Shown here piece after piece: positions 17,958-25,798 of a stretch of 64,000 nt of DNA. Position numbers and translations under genes: made by a program. Positions within the stretch are counted from its first letter, which is position 1, and every line of letters begins with the position of its first letter. The DNA comes from Hydrogenophaga sp. (GTDB lineage: Bacteria; Pseudomonadota; Gammaproteobacteria; Burkholderiales; Burkholderiaceae_C): assembly GCF_014773545.1 (NCBI RefSeq), contig NZ_SDDV01000001.1, forward strand, positions 186,001-250,000, in the 5' to 3' direction. The notes under the pieces are model-generated. The model was not told where the DNA came from. It saw only the letters and a program-made list of their open reading frames with translations, and made no database searches.

Positions 17958-20219
17958 TCAGGCAGTCTCCAATTCCTTATTCCATTGGCGTGGGTCGTAG
18001 GAGCGCAACGCCTTCAGGCCGCTTTTCTGGTTGGCACGCAGCGCCAACACTCTCTCCTCTGGCGTGGCGTAGCACCGATCCCACTCCATGAGCTTGGGGA
18101 TCATCATTCGCTGCCAAAGCGGCGGGATCAGCGTCATCAGAACCGTGGCGAGGTAGCCAGCCACCATCGTCGGGGCATCCGGCAGCGGCATCAAGTCCTG
18201 GTAAGGTACCTCGCCCTGGGCATGGTGGTGCGAATGCCGACTGAGATTGAACATGGCCCAGGAACTCATTCTGGCATTGGTATTCCATGAATGCCGAGGC
18301 TGTACGGGCCGATCAGGAACGCGCACCATGCCGTAGTGCTCCATGTAGTTCACGATCTCCAACAGGGACTTTCCGAACAGCCCACAAGCAATCATTGCAA
18401 GCGCGCCTGTCCACCCCGCCATCCAGCCAGCGATGACGATGAGCATCACGCTCATGAGCAACCCTCGGATATAGGCGTTGCGCAGCGAAAGCACAGCCTG
18501 GTGCTTGCGCCGGAGTCGCTCGGCTTCGATCTTCCAGGCGCTGACGTTCCCATGAATGGTTGAGGCGAGGATATGGAAGTACACGTTGCGCCCGCGGGGC
18601 GCGGTTGCCGGGTCATGTTCGGTTGAAACGTAGCGGTGGTGGCCGTAGACGTGTTCAATGGAAAACCCCACGTCGTAGCTGAAGGCAAGCAGCCAGCGCC
18701 CCACAAACTTCGACACGGGATCCCAGGTGCGGTGTGTCAGTTCATGCCCGGTCAGTGTTCCGATGAAGGCAATCAGGAAGCCGGTGTGTACGCCTCCGGC
18801 GAGGTGGTGCCAGAAACTTGTCGCCTCTCGGGCTGCCAGCACGTCGTAGCCGGTGAGATGAGTCACCCATGCGCCGAATCCCAACGGATCGCCCGGAGAA
18901 AGCGTCCAGATGTAGCTGAAAACGATCAACGCCAGCAAGGGCAGCGCAAGCCACAGTTGCGCCGTCAGTATCCACGGTGACTTGTACCCGGGCGTGCGGG
19001 TATCGTTGCCGAACAGCGCATCACCGCCAACGTAGAAGACGAGGAAGGCGAGCAGCCCCAAGCTGGTGAAGACCCCGCCCGCCAGAATGGATGCCACAGC
19101 ACCGATCCCCACCGCATGCAAAAGGAAGAACTTCAGATAGTCCAAGGTGTTGGCTGGTACACGTTCAGCGGTGGGCAAGCCGACAGCGCCATAAAACCCG
19201 GTGTGGAGCTTGGGCGTCTGATCGACGAAGCGATCCGCGTGCAGGCTCGCTTCTGCAATGCCGCGCTGGCGCAGGACAGCGACGGCCGAGTCGATCATCG
19301 CGGGCGGGCCGCACAAGTACGCCGACGTGGCCTTGCCAAGCAGTTCTGGAATGTGCTCCGTCACCAAGCCGGTGCGCCCTTCCCAGGGCTGCGAAGGGTC
19401 AGCCTCGGACAGAATCGGCACGAACCGGAAGTTCGGCCAATCGCTTTCGTAGGCCGCCATCTCGTCGAGTGCGTACAGATCCTTCTGGCTGCGCGCGCCA
19501 AACAGCACCGTCACCGGCCGCTTGTCGCCCGCGCGCTTCATGTCTTGAAGCATCGCGAGGATGGGCGCCAGGCCGCTGCCTCCAGCCATCATGAGGACTG
19601 GCTCCCGGCCTGGGCGCATGTAGAAGTGACCACCGGGGCCACGCACGGTGACCGACTCGCCCACCTGCGCCTTGTCCACGAGATGCCCGGACACCCGGCC
19701 TCCAGGCACGCGGCGCACCGTGAAACTCACCTGGCGATCATTGCCAGGCGCAGTCGAGAACGAATAGCTGCGAGGGGCATCCGACATCGCAGACAGCGTG
19801 ACCTCGGCAAACTGGCCGGCACGATAGCGGATGGGCTTGTCCAGTCGAAGGTCAATTTTTGCGATGTCGTGGGTCAGCATCTGCTTGCCGACGATGACAC
19901 CACTGACCGGAGGTCCGTCGATTGCCCCCTCTCGGTCCAGCTCGATCTTCACGTCACTGCGCAGACGGCTCTGGCAAGCTAATATGAACCCATCGGAAAT
20001 TTCTTTCTCCGTCAGCAGATAAGCCGTTTCGGTCAGTTCATCCACCTTGCCGCTCTTGAGCTTGCATTTGCAAGTTCCGCAGCCGCCGACGCGACAGATG
20101 GAGGGAATATTGATGTCCTGGCGTTGCGCCGCATCCAGCAAGGTTTCATCGGGCTGGACCGTGATGGTCTGCCCGTTGATTTCAGCTTTGTGCGCTCGCC
20201 GTCCGTGTAGGAAATTCAT
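17958..20219 (-). CDS. Three-domain fusion: ferredoxin - FAD/NAD reductase - AlkB/XylM-type membrane hydroxylase
   Basis: A 753-residue protein that appears to be a self-sufficient membrane hydroxylase. Residues 1-95 are a plant-type [2Fe-2S] ferredoxin with Cys42, 47, 50 and 82. Residues 105-335 are a ferredoxin-NAD reductase module (RSYSF at 150-154 for FAD, GGSGLAP at 213-219 and CGPPAM at 303-308 for NAD). Residues 355-753 are an integral-membrane di-iron hydroxylase. All nine histidines expected for AlkB are visible: HELTH (492, 496), HVYGHH (523, 527, 528), NYMEHYG (628) and RHSHHH (662, 665, 666). The C-terminal PKLMEWDRCYATPEER resembles XylM more than AlkB. ATG at 20219 has AGGAG upstream. 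It is the first gene of the alk-like operon; the exact substrate is inferred, not shown. Confidence 0.93.
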   Translation of the reverse strand: MNFLHGRRAHKAEINGQTITVQPDETLLDAAQRQDINIPSICRVGGCGTCKCKLKSGKVDELTETAYLLTEKEISDGFILACQSRLRSDVKIELDREGAIDGPPVSGVIVGKQMLTHDIAKIDLRLDKPIRYRAGQFAEVTLSAMSDAPRSYSFSTAPGNDRQVSFTVRRVPGGRVSGHLVDKAQVGESVTVRGPGGHFYMRPGREPVLMMAGGSGLAPILAMLQDMKRAGDKRPVTVLFGARSQKDLYALDEMAAYESDWPNFRFVPILSEADPSQPWEGRTGLVTEHIPELLGKATSAYLCGPPAMIDSAVAVLRQRGIAEASLHADRFVDQTPKLHTGFYGAVGLPTAERVPANTLDYLKFFLLHAVGIGAVASILAGGVFTSLGLLAFLVFYVGGDALFGNDTRTPGYKSPWILTAQLWLALPLLALIVFSYIWTLSPGDPLGFGAWVTHLTGYDVLAAREATSFWHHLAGGVHTGFLIAFIGTLTGHELTHRTWDPVSKFVGRWLLAFSYDVGFSIEHVYGHHRYVSTEHDPATAPRGRNVYFHILASTIHGNVSAWKIEAERLRRKHQAVLSLRNAYIRGLLMSVMLIVIAGWMAGWTGALAMIACGLFGKSLLEIVNYMEHYGMVRVPDRPVQPRHSWNTNARMSSWAMFNLSRHSHHHAQGEVPYQDLMPLPDAPTMVAGYLATVLMTLIPPLWQRMMIPKLMEWDRCYATPEERVLALRANQKSGLKALRSYDPRQWNKELETA

Positions 20220-20241
20220 TGCAGTTGTCTCCTGAAAATAT

Positions 20242-20269
20242 AAAAAAGGGATCTTGCTGTCCCGTTTTT
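20242..20269 (-). promoter_or_regulatory. A/T-armed hairpin in the leader of the hydroxylase operon
   Basis: On the transcribed strand AAAAACGGGA and TCCCTTTTTT form a nine-pair stem with one bulged base around an 8-nt loop, ending 22 nt before the ATG at 20219. The G/C pairs followed by a run of T look like a short intrinsic terminator inside the leader, so it may attenuate or stabilise the mRNA. Function is not shown. Confidence 0.45.
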
Positions 20270-20364
20270 CATGATGCATCCCTGCCGTCTTCTACCGTGA
20301 GTGCCTAAACCGACAGATATGGGTCATTTCTTGCCAACGCCTTCCGCTGCCCACAGGCATGTGG

Positions 20365-20385
20365 GACAGTCCTGACACCTGTCAA
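20365..20385 (-). promoter_or_regulatory. Inverted repeat and TTGACA box between the alk-like operon and its AraC regulator
   Basis: GACAG (20365-20369) and CTGTC (20379-20383) form an inverted repeat with a 9-bp spacer. On the minus strand the outer arm is part of a perfect TTGACA (20385-20380), a candidate -35 about 160 nt upstream of the hydroxylase ATG; no good -10 follows at 17 bp, as is common at activator-dependent promoters. It is a plausible binding site for the divergent AraC-type protein. Confidence 0.4.
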
Positions 20386-20453
20386 AGAACAGAGAGACTT
20401 GGGTGGCTCTTAGCGGCCACCGGGCGCCACAAGAACATGGAGCGAGACAAGCG

Positions 20454-21476
20454 ATGAACCCACAAACCGTTCGTATCACCTACTTACGGCAAGTTGCAGA
20501 TCAAGCGGCTGAGCTGGGCGTGGATACCGTAGCGTGGCTGGCTGTTTCCGGCCTCAAGGAAGACGACCTTGCCGATGCGTCAGCGGTGGTCGCCGTCGAA
20601 ACATTTGGAGAACTGGTCGCCAACGCCATCAGGCTGTCACGTGAGACGGGCTTCGGGGTGTTGGCTGGGCGTCGCTTGCTTCCAGCAAGTCATGGCATCT
20701 TCGGCATGGCGGCTGCGGCAAGCCGTAGCATCCGTGAAGCCATGCAAATCGTCGAGCGTTATGTCTGTCTCAGAACAGAGGTTATTGGTATTCAGACTCG
20801 GGAAGTAGATGGAAATCTGGAGGTTCGGTTTGATCCGGCAATTGGTCTTGGTTCTGCAAGCAACGCGGTGACGGAAATCGCAGTGCTTGCAGCCAAGAAT
20901 ATCGCTGACGACTTGCTTCTGGGTCGCAGCGCGTGCAATTTAGTTTGCTTCCAATTCCCAGAGCCATCTCATGCAGCACTGGCACGCGATATTTTTGGCT
21001 GCCCGGTTAAATATGACCAGAACTGGTCCGGTTTATCTTTTCCTCTTTCTGCTGCCGAAGAAATTACTCCGAAACATGATCCACTGGTACTGACAGAAGC
21101 GGTACGTATCTGTGCCGAAGAGTTGAAAAAACGGGGAACTGGCAGGAGCACAGGCTCGAAGTTGGAGAAGATCGTTCTTGAAAGACTTTCACCATTTCCC
21201 AATCTTGCCATCTGTGCGCGGCTGCTAGGCACAACGCCACGAACACTGCATCGACGGTTGATCGAAGAAGACACCTCCTACCGTGAGATAGTTGAATCCA
21301 TCAGGCATCGCATGGCGTTGGAACTGCTCCGAAAAGGGTCTTCCATCAAAGAAGTGGCCTATTTCCTGGGCTACGCAGACATTGCCAACTTCAGGCGCGC
21401 GTTTCGACGCTGGGAAGACATGGCACCGTCTGATTGGTATGCACGAGAGCATGAGCGGGCGAGTAAGTCTAGGTAA
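20454..21476 (+). CDS. AraC-family transcriptional regulator, divergent from the alk-like operon
   Basis: A 340-residue regulator with an N-terminal sensor domain of the Arabinose_bd (PF12625-like) type (about residues 15-200, including LAGRRLLPASHGIFGMAAAAS) and a C-terminal AraC double helix-turn-helix from about residue 235 (ICARLLGTTPRTLHRRL, then KEVAYFLGYADIANFRRAFRRW). Its position 234 bp from the oppositely directed hydroxylase operon suggests that it activates that operon in response to a substrate or product. ATG at 20454 is preceded by GGAG and starts the recognisable protein (MNPQTVRITYLRQ). AlkS, the classical regulator, is a different (LuxR/MalT) family, so control here has a different origin. 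Confidence 0.9.
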   Translation: MNPQTVRITYLRQVADQAAELGVDTVAWLAVSGLKEDDLADASAVVAVETFGELVANAIRLSRETGFGVLAGRRLLPASHGIFGMAAAASRSIREAMQIVERYVCLRTEVIGIQTREVDGNLEVRFDPAIGLGSASNAVTEIAVLAAKNIADDLLLGRSACNLVCFQFPEPSHAALARDIFGCPVKYDQNWSGLSFPLSAAEEITPKHDPLVLTEAVRICAEELKKRGTGRSTGSKLEKIVLERLSPFPNLAICARLLGTTPRTLHRRLIEEDTSYREIVESIRHRMALELLRKGSSIKEVAYFLGYADIANFRRAFRRWEDMAPSDWYAREHERASKSR

Positions 21477-21514
21477 TTCCTGAATCCGTGACCTCACCGC
21501 TGAGTTTGTGGTAA

Positions 21515-21867
21515 AAGGATCATGATGATCTGGTTGTTGATTTCTTCGCGGGCTCCGGCGCAACTGCCAACGCTGTGTGGAAGCTCAATTCAAAGGACTC
21601 GGTCCGACGAACGTTTTGCCTTGCTCAGCCACCTGAACCGCTGAATGCGAGCGATAAGGATCAGAAGGCGGAGGTTTTCTCGTCTTCAAGCTGGCCACGT
21701 CGAACATCCGCGCCTGGAACCCCAACCCGGTGGACCTGGTAGCCACGCTGTTCGACCATCAGGATCATCTGCTCGATGGGCGCAGCGAGTCCGACGTGCT
21801 CTACGAAGAGGGTGGTCTACTCCGCGTAGCGGCTTCGTCCAACTGGCTTTTCTACGCTGCAAGATAA
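21515..21867 (+). pseudogene. Remnant of a type III restriction-modification methyltransferase (mod), frameshifted
   Basis: Two pieces of a Mod-type DNA adenine methyltransferase are readable in different frames. From 21515 the frame gives DLVVDFFAGSGATANAVWKL, the SAM-binding FxGSG block, running to about 21680. From 21685 a shifted frame gives FKLATSNIRAWNPNPVDL and, after a short gap, DHLLDGRSESDVLY, the C-terminal block of Mod proteins, ending at a stop at 21865. The start of the gene, the target-recognition part and all of res are missing, and a stop lies just before the first piece. This is a decayed gene fragment filling the 400-bp gap between the AraC regulator and the neuA-like gene. 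Confidence 0.82.
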
Positions 21868-21876
21868 AATCCCTGC

Positions 21877-22587
21877 ATGTTGCACTCTATGCCGGCATGG
21901 ACCGCTGTTATACCGCTGCGCGCAGGTTCCAAGGGTCTGCCACAAAAGAACACCCGCTTGCTGGCGGGCAAACCACTATACCGCCACACCATCGATCAAG
22001 CGCTGGCGGCGGGCGCGCAGCGCGTGCTGGTGACGACCGACATCCCGGAGGTGCTTTGCGCTGATTTTCCCGCTGCGGTGCAACTTCTGCACCGCAGCGC
22101 CGACTTGTGTGGCGACGCTGTTCCCATGGCGCCAGTTATGCTGCATGCGCTGCGCAGCGCGGCTTGCCAGGGTACCGTGGTGTTGTTGCAGGCCACCTCG
22201 CCGCTGCGACGGATCGGTGACATCGAAGCTGCGCTGGCGCTGTTCGGTTCAGGCATTTTTGAGCTGGTCATGTCGGTCACTCCGGCCGATCGGGGCGTGC
22301 TGAAGTGGGGCACCTTGCGTGGCAACCACTTCCAGCCATTGTCTGATCCGGACTACTGCTTTGCCAACCGGCAAAGCCTGCCGCCCGTGGTGCGGCCCAA
22401 CGGCGCCATATACGTCATGCATGCCGACTGGCTGCTGGCGCGCGGCAGTTTTGTCAGTGGACGCACGGGTGCGATTGAAATGCCGGCGCAGTACAGCTAC
22501 GACATCGACACGCTGGAAGATTTTGCCCGCTGTGAATCTCTGTTCGAATCCCTGCAGCCCGCTGCCGGGCGAACCGGGCAGGGCTGA
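21877..22587 (+). CDS. neuA: Acylneuraminate cytidylyltransferase (CMP-sialic acid synthetase)
   Basis: A 236-residue nucleotidyltransferase that activates sialic acid or a related nonulosonic acid as the CMP sugar. The CTP-binding motif IPLRAGSKGLPQKNTRLLAGKP is near the N-terminus, followed by VLLQATSPLRRIGDIEAAL and YDIDTLEDFARCE, all typical of NeuA/PseF/LegF proteins. It is somewhat shorter than some family members. An in-frame ATG at 21889 is an alternative start, and the ribosome-binding site is weak. It begins a run with a glycosyltransferase-like gene (1-bp gap), neuB and neuC. The presence of NeuB and NeuC of the sialic-acid type, with no Leg or Pse dehydratase or aminotransferase nearby, favours N-acetylneuraminate as substrate. 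Confidence 0.88.
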   Translation: MLHSMPAWTAVIPLRAGSKGLPQKNTRLLAGKPLYRHTIDQALAAGAQRVLVTTDIPEVLCADFPAAVQLLHRSADLCGDAVPMAPVMLHALRSAACQGTVVLLQATSPLRRIGDIEAALALFGSGIFELVMSVTPADRGVLKWGTLRGNHFQPLSDPDYCFANRQSLPPVVRPNGAIYVMHADWLLARGSFVSGRTGAIEMPAQYSYDIDTLEDFARCESLFESLQPAAGRTGQG

Positions 22588-22588
22588 C

Positions 22589-23539
22589 ATGCAGTCAGAT
22601 CATTTGTCAGATTTGGCAGCTTCTCGACCAGTCCAGAGCAAGCTGGCCACTGCCCCGGCAGCCTTTCAGACGCCGCACAACCCCAGTTGGCAGTGCGTCT
22701 TGATTTGTTGGGGGAACAAATATTCCACCCGCATCATCAACAACCTGGCACGCAGCATTGCCACCCAAGCCGCTTCTGTGCCGCGCTTTGTGTTGATCTC
22801 TGACTGTGAGCGCGATGATGTGCTGCCGGGCATCCGGCTGGTCAGGTTTCCGGAGCACTGGATCAGTGACAAATTGAAGCGCTCTGGGTGTCAAGCCAAA
22901 CTGGTGATGTTCGAACAAGGTATCGTCCCTGTAGATTTGCCTGCCATTTACGTCGATCTCGACACCATCGTTCTGGGCGACTTGAGCCAAGGCCTGTGTT
23001 TGCTGGAGAATCAGCAGACGGTGGCCATACTGCAAAGCGCGATCATCCCGTTTGGCTGGATGGGGCGATTTATCTACCGGTGCACGCAGGGACGACGCTA
23101 CGCACGCGGCAATTCATCGTTCGTGATTTATCACCCGGCCGCCTGTCATTACATTGCCGAGCAATTCAAGCAACTGCTGCAGCAACATCCAAATTTTGAA
23201 TTTCGTCCCATGGTCGCCGACGAGCGCTTCATGAGCTGGGCAGCGCAACCGCACATGAAGCGCATTCCACGCCAATTTGCCGTTAAATTTCCGGGCGAAT
23301 ACATGTTTCCCTGGGGTTTTTGGCTTTATCTCAAGGCGTGGCTGCCCTGGGTGCGCGCGCGACGCCGGGCCCTAGTGGCGGTGACTCTCAACGGCCTGAT
23401 GATCAAGCCGGAAAGATTGCTCTCACTGCGCGAGGGTGACGTGATCGTCGACGAAAAGTCCCGCAAGCTGATTTGGAGCCGCAAGACACTGGGGCAAATG
23501 CAGTCAAAAATAAAAGCGTTCTACGCCGATTCATTCTGA
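22589..23539 (+). CDS. Putative glycosyltransferase in the sialic-acid gene block
   Basis: A 316-residue protein with a GT-A-like core: an early beta-strand VLICWGNKYSTRIINNLARSI and an aspartate motif PAIYVDLDTIVLGDL near residues 118-132, which resembles the DxD metal/nucleotide-sugar site of GT8-type transferases. A hydrophobic, tryptophan-rich stretch near 245-265 (FPWGFWLYLKAWLPWV) may touch the membrane. The start at 22589 lies one base after the neuA stop, so coupling is likely. No closer family is recognised; donor and acceptor sugars are unknown. Placement among neu genes suggests assembly of a surface glycan. Confidence 0.65.
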   Translation: MQSDHLSDLAASRPVQSKLATAPAAFQTPHNPSWQCVLICWGNKYSTRIINNLARSIATQAASVPRFVLISDCERDDVLPGIRLVRFPEHWISDKLKRSGCQAKLVMFEQGIVPVDLPAIYVDLDTIVLGDLSQGLCLLENQQTVAILQSAIIPFGWMGRFIYRCTQGRRYARGNSSFVIYHPAACHYIAEQFKQLLQQHPNFEFRPMVADERFMSWAAQPHMKRIPRQFAVKFPGEYMFPWGFWLYLKAWLPWVRARRRALVAVTLNGLMIKPERLLSLREGDVIVDEKSRKLIWSRKTLGQMQSKIKAFYADSF

Positions 23540-23566
23540 TCTTTTCAACCCTATACGAAGCAGTAC

Positions 23567-24619
23567 ATGAAAATCGCCCACCGAGAAATTTCTCCCAGTA
23601 TGCCGCCGCTGGTGGTTGCCGAGATTGGTATTAACCACGGCGGCAGCCTGGACGTGGCCATGGCCATGGTCAGCGCCGCACACAAAGCCGGCTGCGAAAT
23701 GGTCAAGCACCAGACGCATTTCGTCGAAGACGAAATGACCGACGAGGCCAAGGCCATCTTCCCGCCCAATGCTGACGTGTCGATCTGGGAGGTGATGGCA
23801 CGCTGCGCCCTGAGCAAGGACGATGAGATTGTGCTCAAGAAGCACACCGAGTCGCTCGGCATGATCTACATCTCCACGCCGTTCTCGCGCGCGGCAGCCG
23901 ACTTTCTGGCCGAGATCGGCGTGGCCGGTTTCAAGATCGGCTCCGGTGAAGCCAATCACCTGCCGCTGATTCGCCACATCGCCAGTTTTGGCAAACCGGT
24001 CATCCTGAGCACCGGCATGCAAACCATCGATTCGCTGCGCCCATCGGTGCAGGCGCTGGACGACGCGGGCATTGAGTACGCACTGCTCGAATGCACCAAC
24101 CTCTACCCCTCGCCGCCCGAGATCGTGAGCCTGCAAGGCATCACCGAGTTGCGCCGCGCCTTCCCGCGTGCCGTCATCGGCTTCTCGGACCACAGCATCG
24201 GCCCTGAAATGGCGCTGGCTTCGGTGGCGCTGGGCGCCTGCATCCTGGAGCGTCATTTCACCGACACGCGCTACCGCAAGGGCCCGGACATCCCATGTTC
24301 CATGGACCCGGCCGAGCTGCGTTTCCTGATCGACCGTTCCAAGGAAATCCACACCGCACTCCACAACCCCAAGCTGCGCACCGGCCCCGAAGAAGACGTG
24401 TACCGCTTCGCGCGCGGCTCCATGGTGGCCGATCAGGACCTGCCGGCTGGTCATGTGATCGGTGCTGCCGACATCTGGGCGCGTCGCCCCGGTTCGGGTG
24501 AAATCTCGGTGCAACATTTCGACCGCCTTATCGGCGCCCGGCTCACGCGCGCCGTGAAGCGCAACCAGCAGCTGCTGTGGACCGATCTGGACGGCGTGAA
24601 GCCCCAGGCGAACACTTGA
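23567..24619 (+). CDS. neuB: N-acetylneuraminate synthase NeuB
   Basis: A 350-residue nonulosonic acid synthase that condenses ManNAc with phosphoenolpyruvate to give Neu5Ac. The TIM-barrel part has VVAEIGINHGGSLDVAMAMV, VKHQTHFVEDEM, ISTPFSRAAADFL, FKIGSGEANHLPLI and GFSDHSIGPEMALASVALGACILERHF. A C-terminal antifreeze-like SAF domain follows from about residue 285 (FARGSMVADQDLPAGHVI). From memory it resembles the NeuB1 Neu5Ac synthase of Campylobacter jejuni (the VKHQTH and DVSIWEVM-type blocks) more than PseI. It lies between the glycosyltransferase-like gene and neuC. Legionaminic acid synthases are close relatives, so substrate choice is inferred mainly from the neighbours. Confidence 0.92.
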   Translation: MKIAHREISPSMPPLVVAEIGINHGGSLDVAMAMVSAAHKAGCEMVKHQTHFVEDEMTDEAKAIFPPNADVSIWEVMARCALSKDDEIVLKKHTESLGMIYISTPFSRAAADFLAEIGVAGFKIGSGEANHLPLIRHIASFGKPVILSTGMQTIDSLRPSVQALDDAGIEYALLECTNLYPSPPEIVSLQGITELRRAFPRAVIGFSDHSIGPEMALASVALGACILERHFTDTRYRKGPDIPCSMDPAELRFLIDRSKEIHTALHNPKLRTGPEEDVYRFARGSMVADQDLPAGHVIGAADIWARRPGSGEISVQHFDRLIGARLTRAVKRNQQLLWTDLDGVKPQANT

Positions 24620-24630
24620 TCCAACAACTG

Positions 24631-25746
24631 ATGCAAAAGAAGCTGCTCTTTGTCACCGGCACGCGGGCCGACTACGGCAAGCTTGAACCGCTGGCCATCG
24701 CCGCCCAGCAGGCGGGCTTTGCCATCGGCTTTTTCATTACCGGCATGCATATGATGCGCCGCTACGGCGAGACGCGGCTGGAGGTCAAGCGCTTTCCCGC
24801 TGCCGAGTTCTTCGAGTTCGTGAACCAGCGTGAAGGCGACGCGCAGGAATTCATCCTGTCCAAGACTATTCTTGGTTTTTCCGACTTCGTGCACGAACAT
24901 CGACCCGATTTGGTGCTCATCCATGGAGATCGGGTTGAGGCGCTGGCAGCCTCCATTGTCTGTGCCATGAAATACATTCTTTCGGCGCACATCGAGGGGG
25001 GTGAGGTCTCGGGTACCATCGACGAGAGCATCCGCCACTGCAATACCAAGCTCTGCGCCACTCACTTCGTCAGCTCCGAGGCCGCGCGCGCACGGGTGCT
25101 GGCGCTGGGCGAAGCACCCGAGCGGGTCTACCACATCGGTTCGCCCGAACTTGACGCCCACGCCCGCCCTTCAGGCGTGACGATCGAAGAAGTCAAGGCG
25201 CGCTACGCCATTCCATTTATCGACTACGGCATCGTCATCTTTCATCCCGTTACATCGGAAGCCGACACCATGGGCGCGCAGGCGCAGGCGCTGTTTGACT
25301 GCCTGCAGGCCAGTGGTCGACACTTTGTGGTCATCTCGCCCAACAACGATCCCGGCACTGAAGACATTTTTGCCGTACTGGAGCGGCTGCCAAAAGAACG
25401 CTTTAGACTAATCCCATCCATGCGCTTCAACTACTTTTCGGAACTGATGAAGCACGCCGCCGTGATGGTGGGAAACAGCAGTGCCGGCGTGCGTGAAGCG
25501 CCGTTTCTGGGCTTGCCCAGTTTGGATGTGGGGACGCGGCAAAATCAACGCGCCGCCGCAACTTCCATCACGGCGTGCTCGGTGTTTGATCGTGCCACGA
25601 TCGACTCTTTCTTGACTCAACACTGGGGGCGGCGTTTTGCTGCAGATATGGCGTTCGGCTCGGGCAGTGCATCGGAGAGATTTACGAGTATTCTTGAGCA
25701 CGGTAATTTCTGGATGCATTCATTGCAAAAGAGTTTTACTGACTGA
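24631..25746 (+). CDS. neuC: UDP-N-acetylglucosamine 2-epimerase (hydrolysing) NeuC
   Basis: A 371-residue enzyme of the hydrolysing UDP-GlcNAc 2-epimerase family, which releases ManNAc for NeuB. Family motifs are FVTGTRADYGKLEPL at the N-terminus, GDRVEALAASIVCAMKYI, AHIEGGEVSGTIDESIRH, IVIFHPVTSEADTM, RFNYFSELMKHA and VGNSSAGVREA. The start ATG at 24631 lies 11 bp after the neuB stop and lacks a clear ribosome-binding site; a TTG overlapping the neuB stop (24616) is an alternative coupled start. With NeuA and NeuB it completes a de novo CMP-Neu5Ac route. LegG homologues act on GDP-GlcNAc-type analogues, so the nucleotide used is not certain. Confidence 0.92.
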   Translation: MQKKLLFVTGTRADYGKLEPLAIAAQQAGFAIGFFITGMHMMRRYGETRLEVKRFPAAEFFEFVNQREGDAQEFILSKTILGFSDFVHEHRPDLVLIHGDRVEALAASIVCAMKYILSAHIEGGEVSGTIDESIRHCNTKLCATHFVSSEAARARVLALGEAPERVYHIGSPELDAHARPSGVTIEEVKARYAIPFIDYGIVIFHPVTSEADTMGAQAQALFDCLQASGRHFVVISPNNDPGTEDIFAVLERLPKERFRLIPSMRFNYFSELMKHAAVMVGNSSAGVREAPFLGLPSLDVGTRQNQRAAATSITACSVFDRATIDSFLTQHWGRRFAADMAFGSGSASERFTSILEHGNFWMHSLQKSFTD

Positions 25747-25798
25747 AACGGAAGGCCGAAATTCTTCACGGCTGGCTTAAAGTCCAGAACAAAATAAC

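Noticed and set aside
12065-21476. A separate rubredoxin or rubredoxin reductase for the hydroxylase
   Set aside because: No small protein with paired CxxCG motifs and no AlkT-like reductase occurs in the block; the fused ferredoxin and reductase domains take that place.
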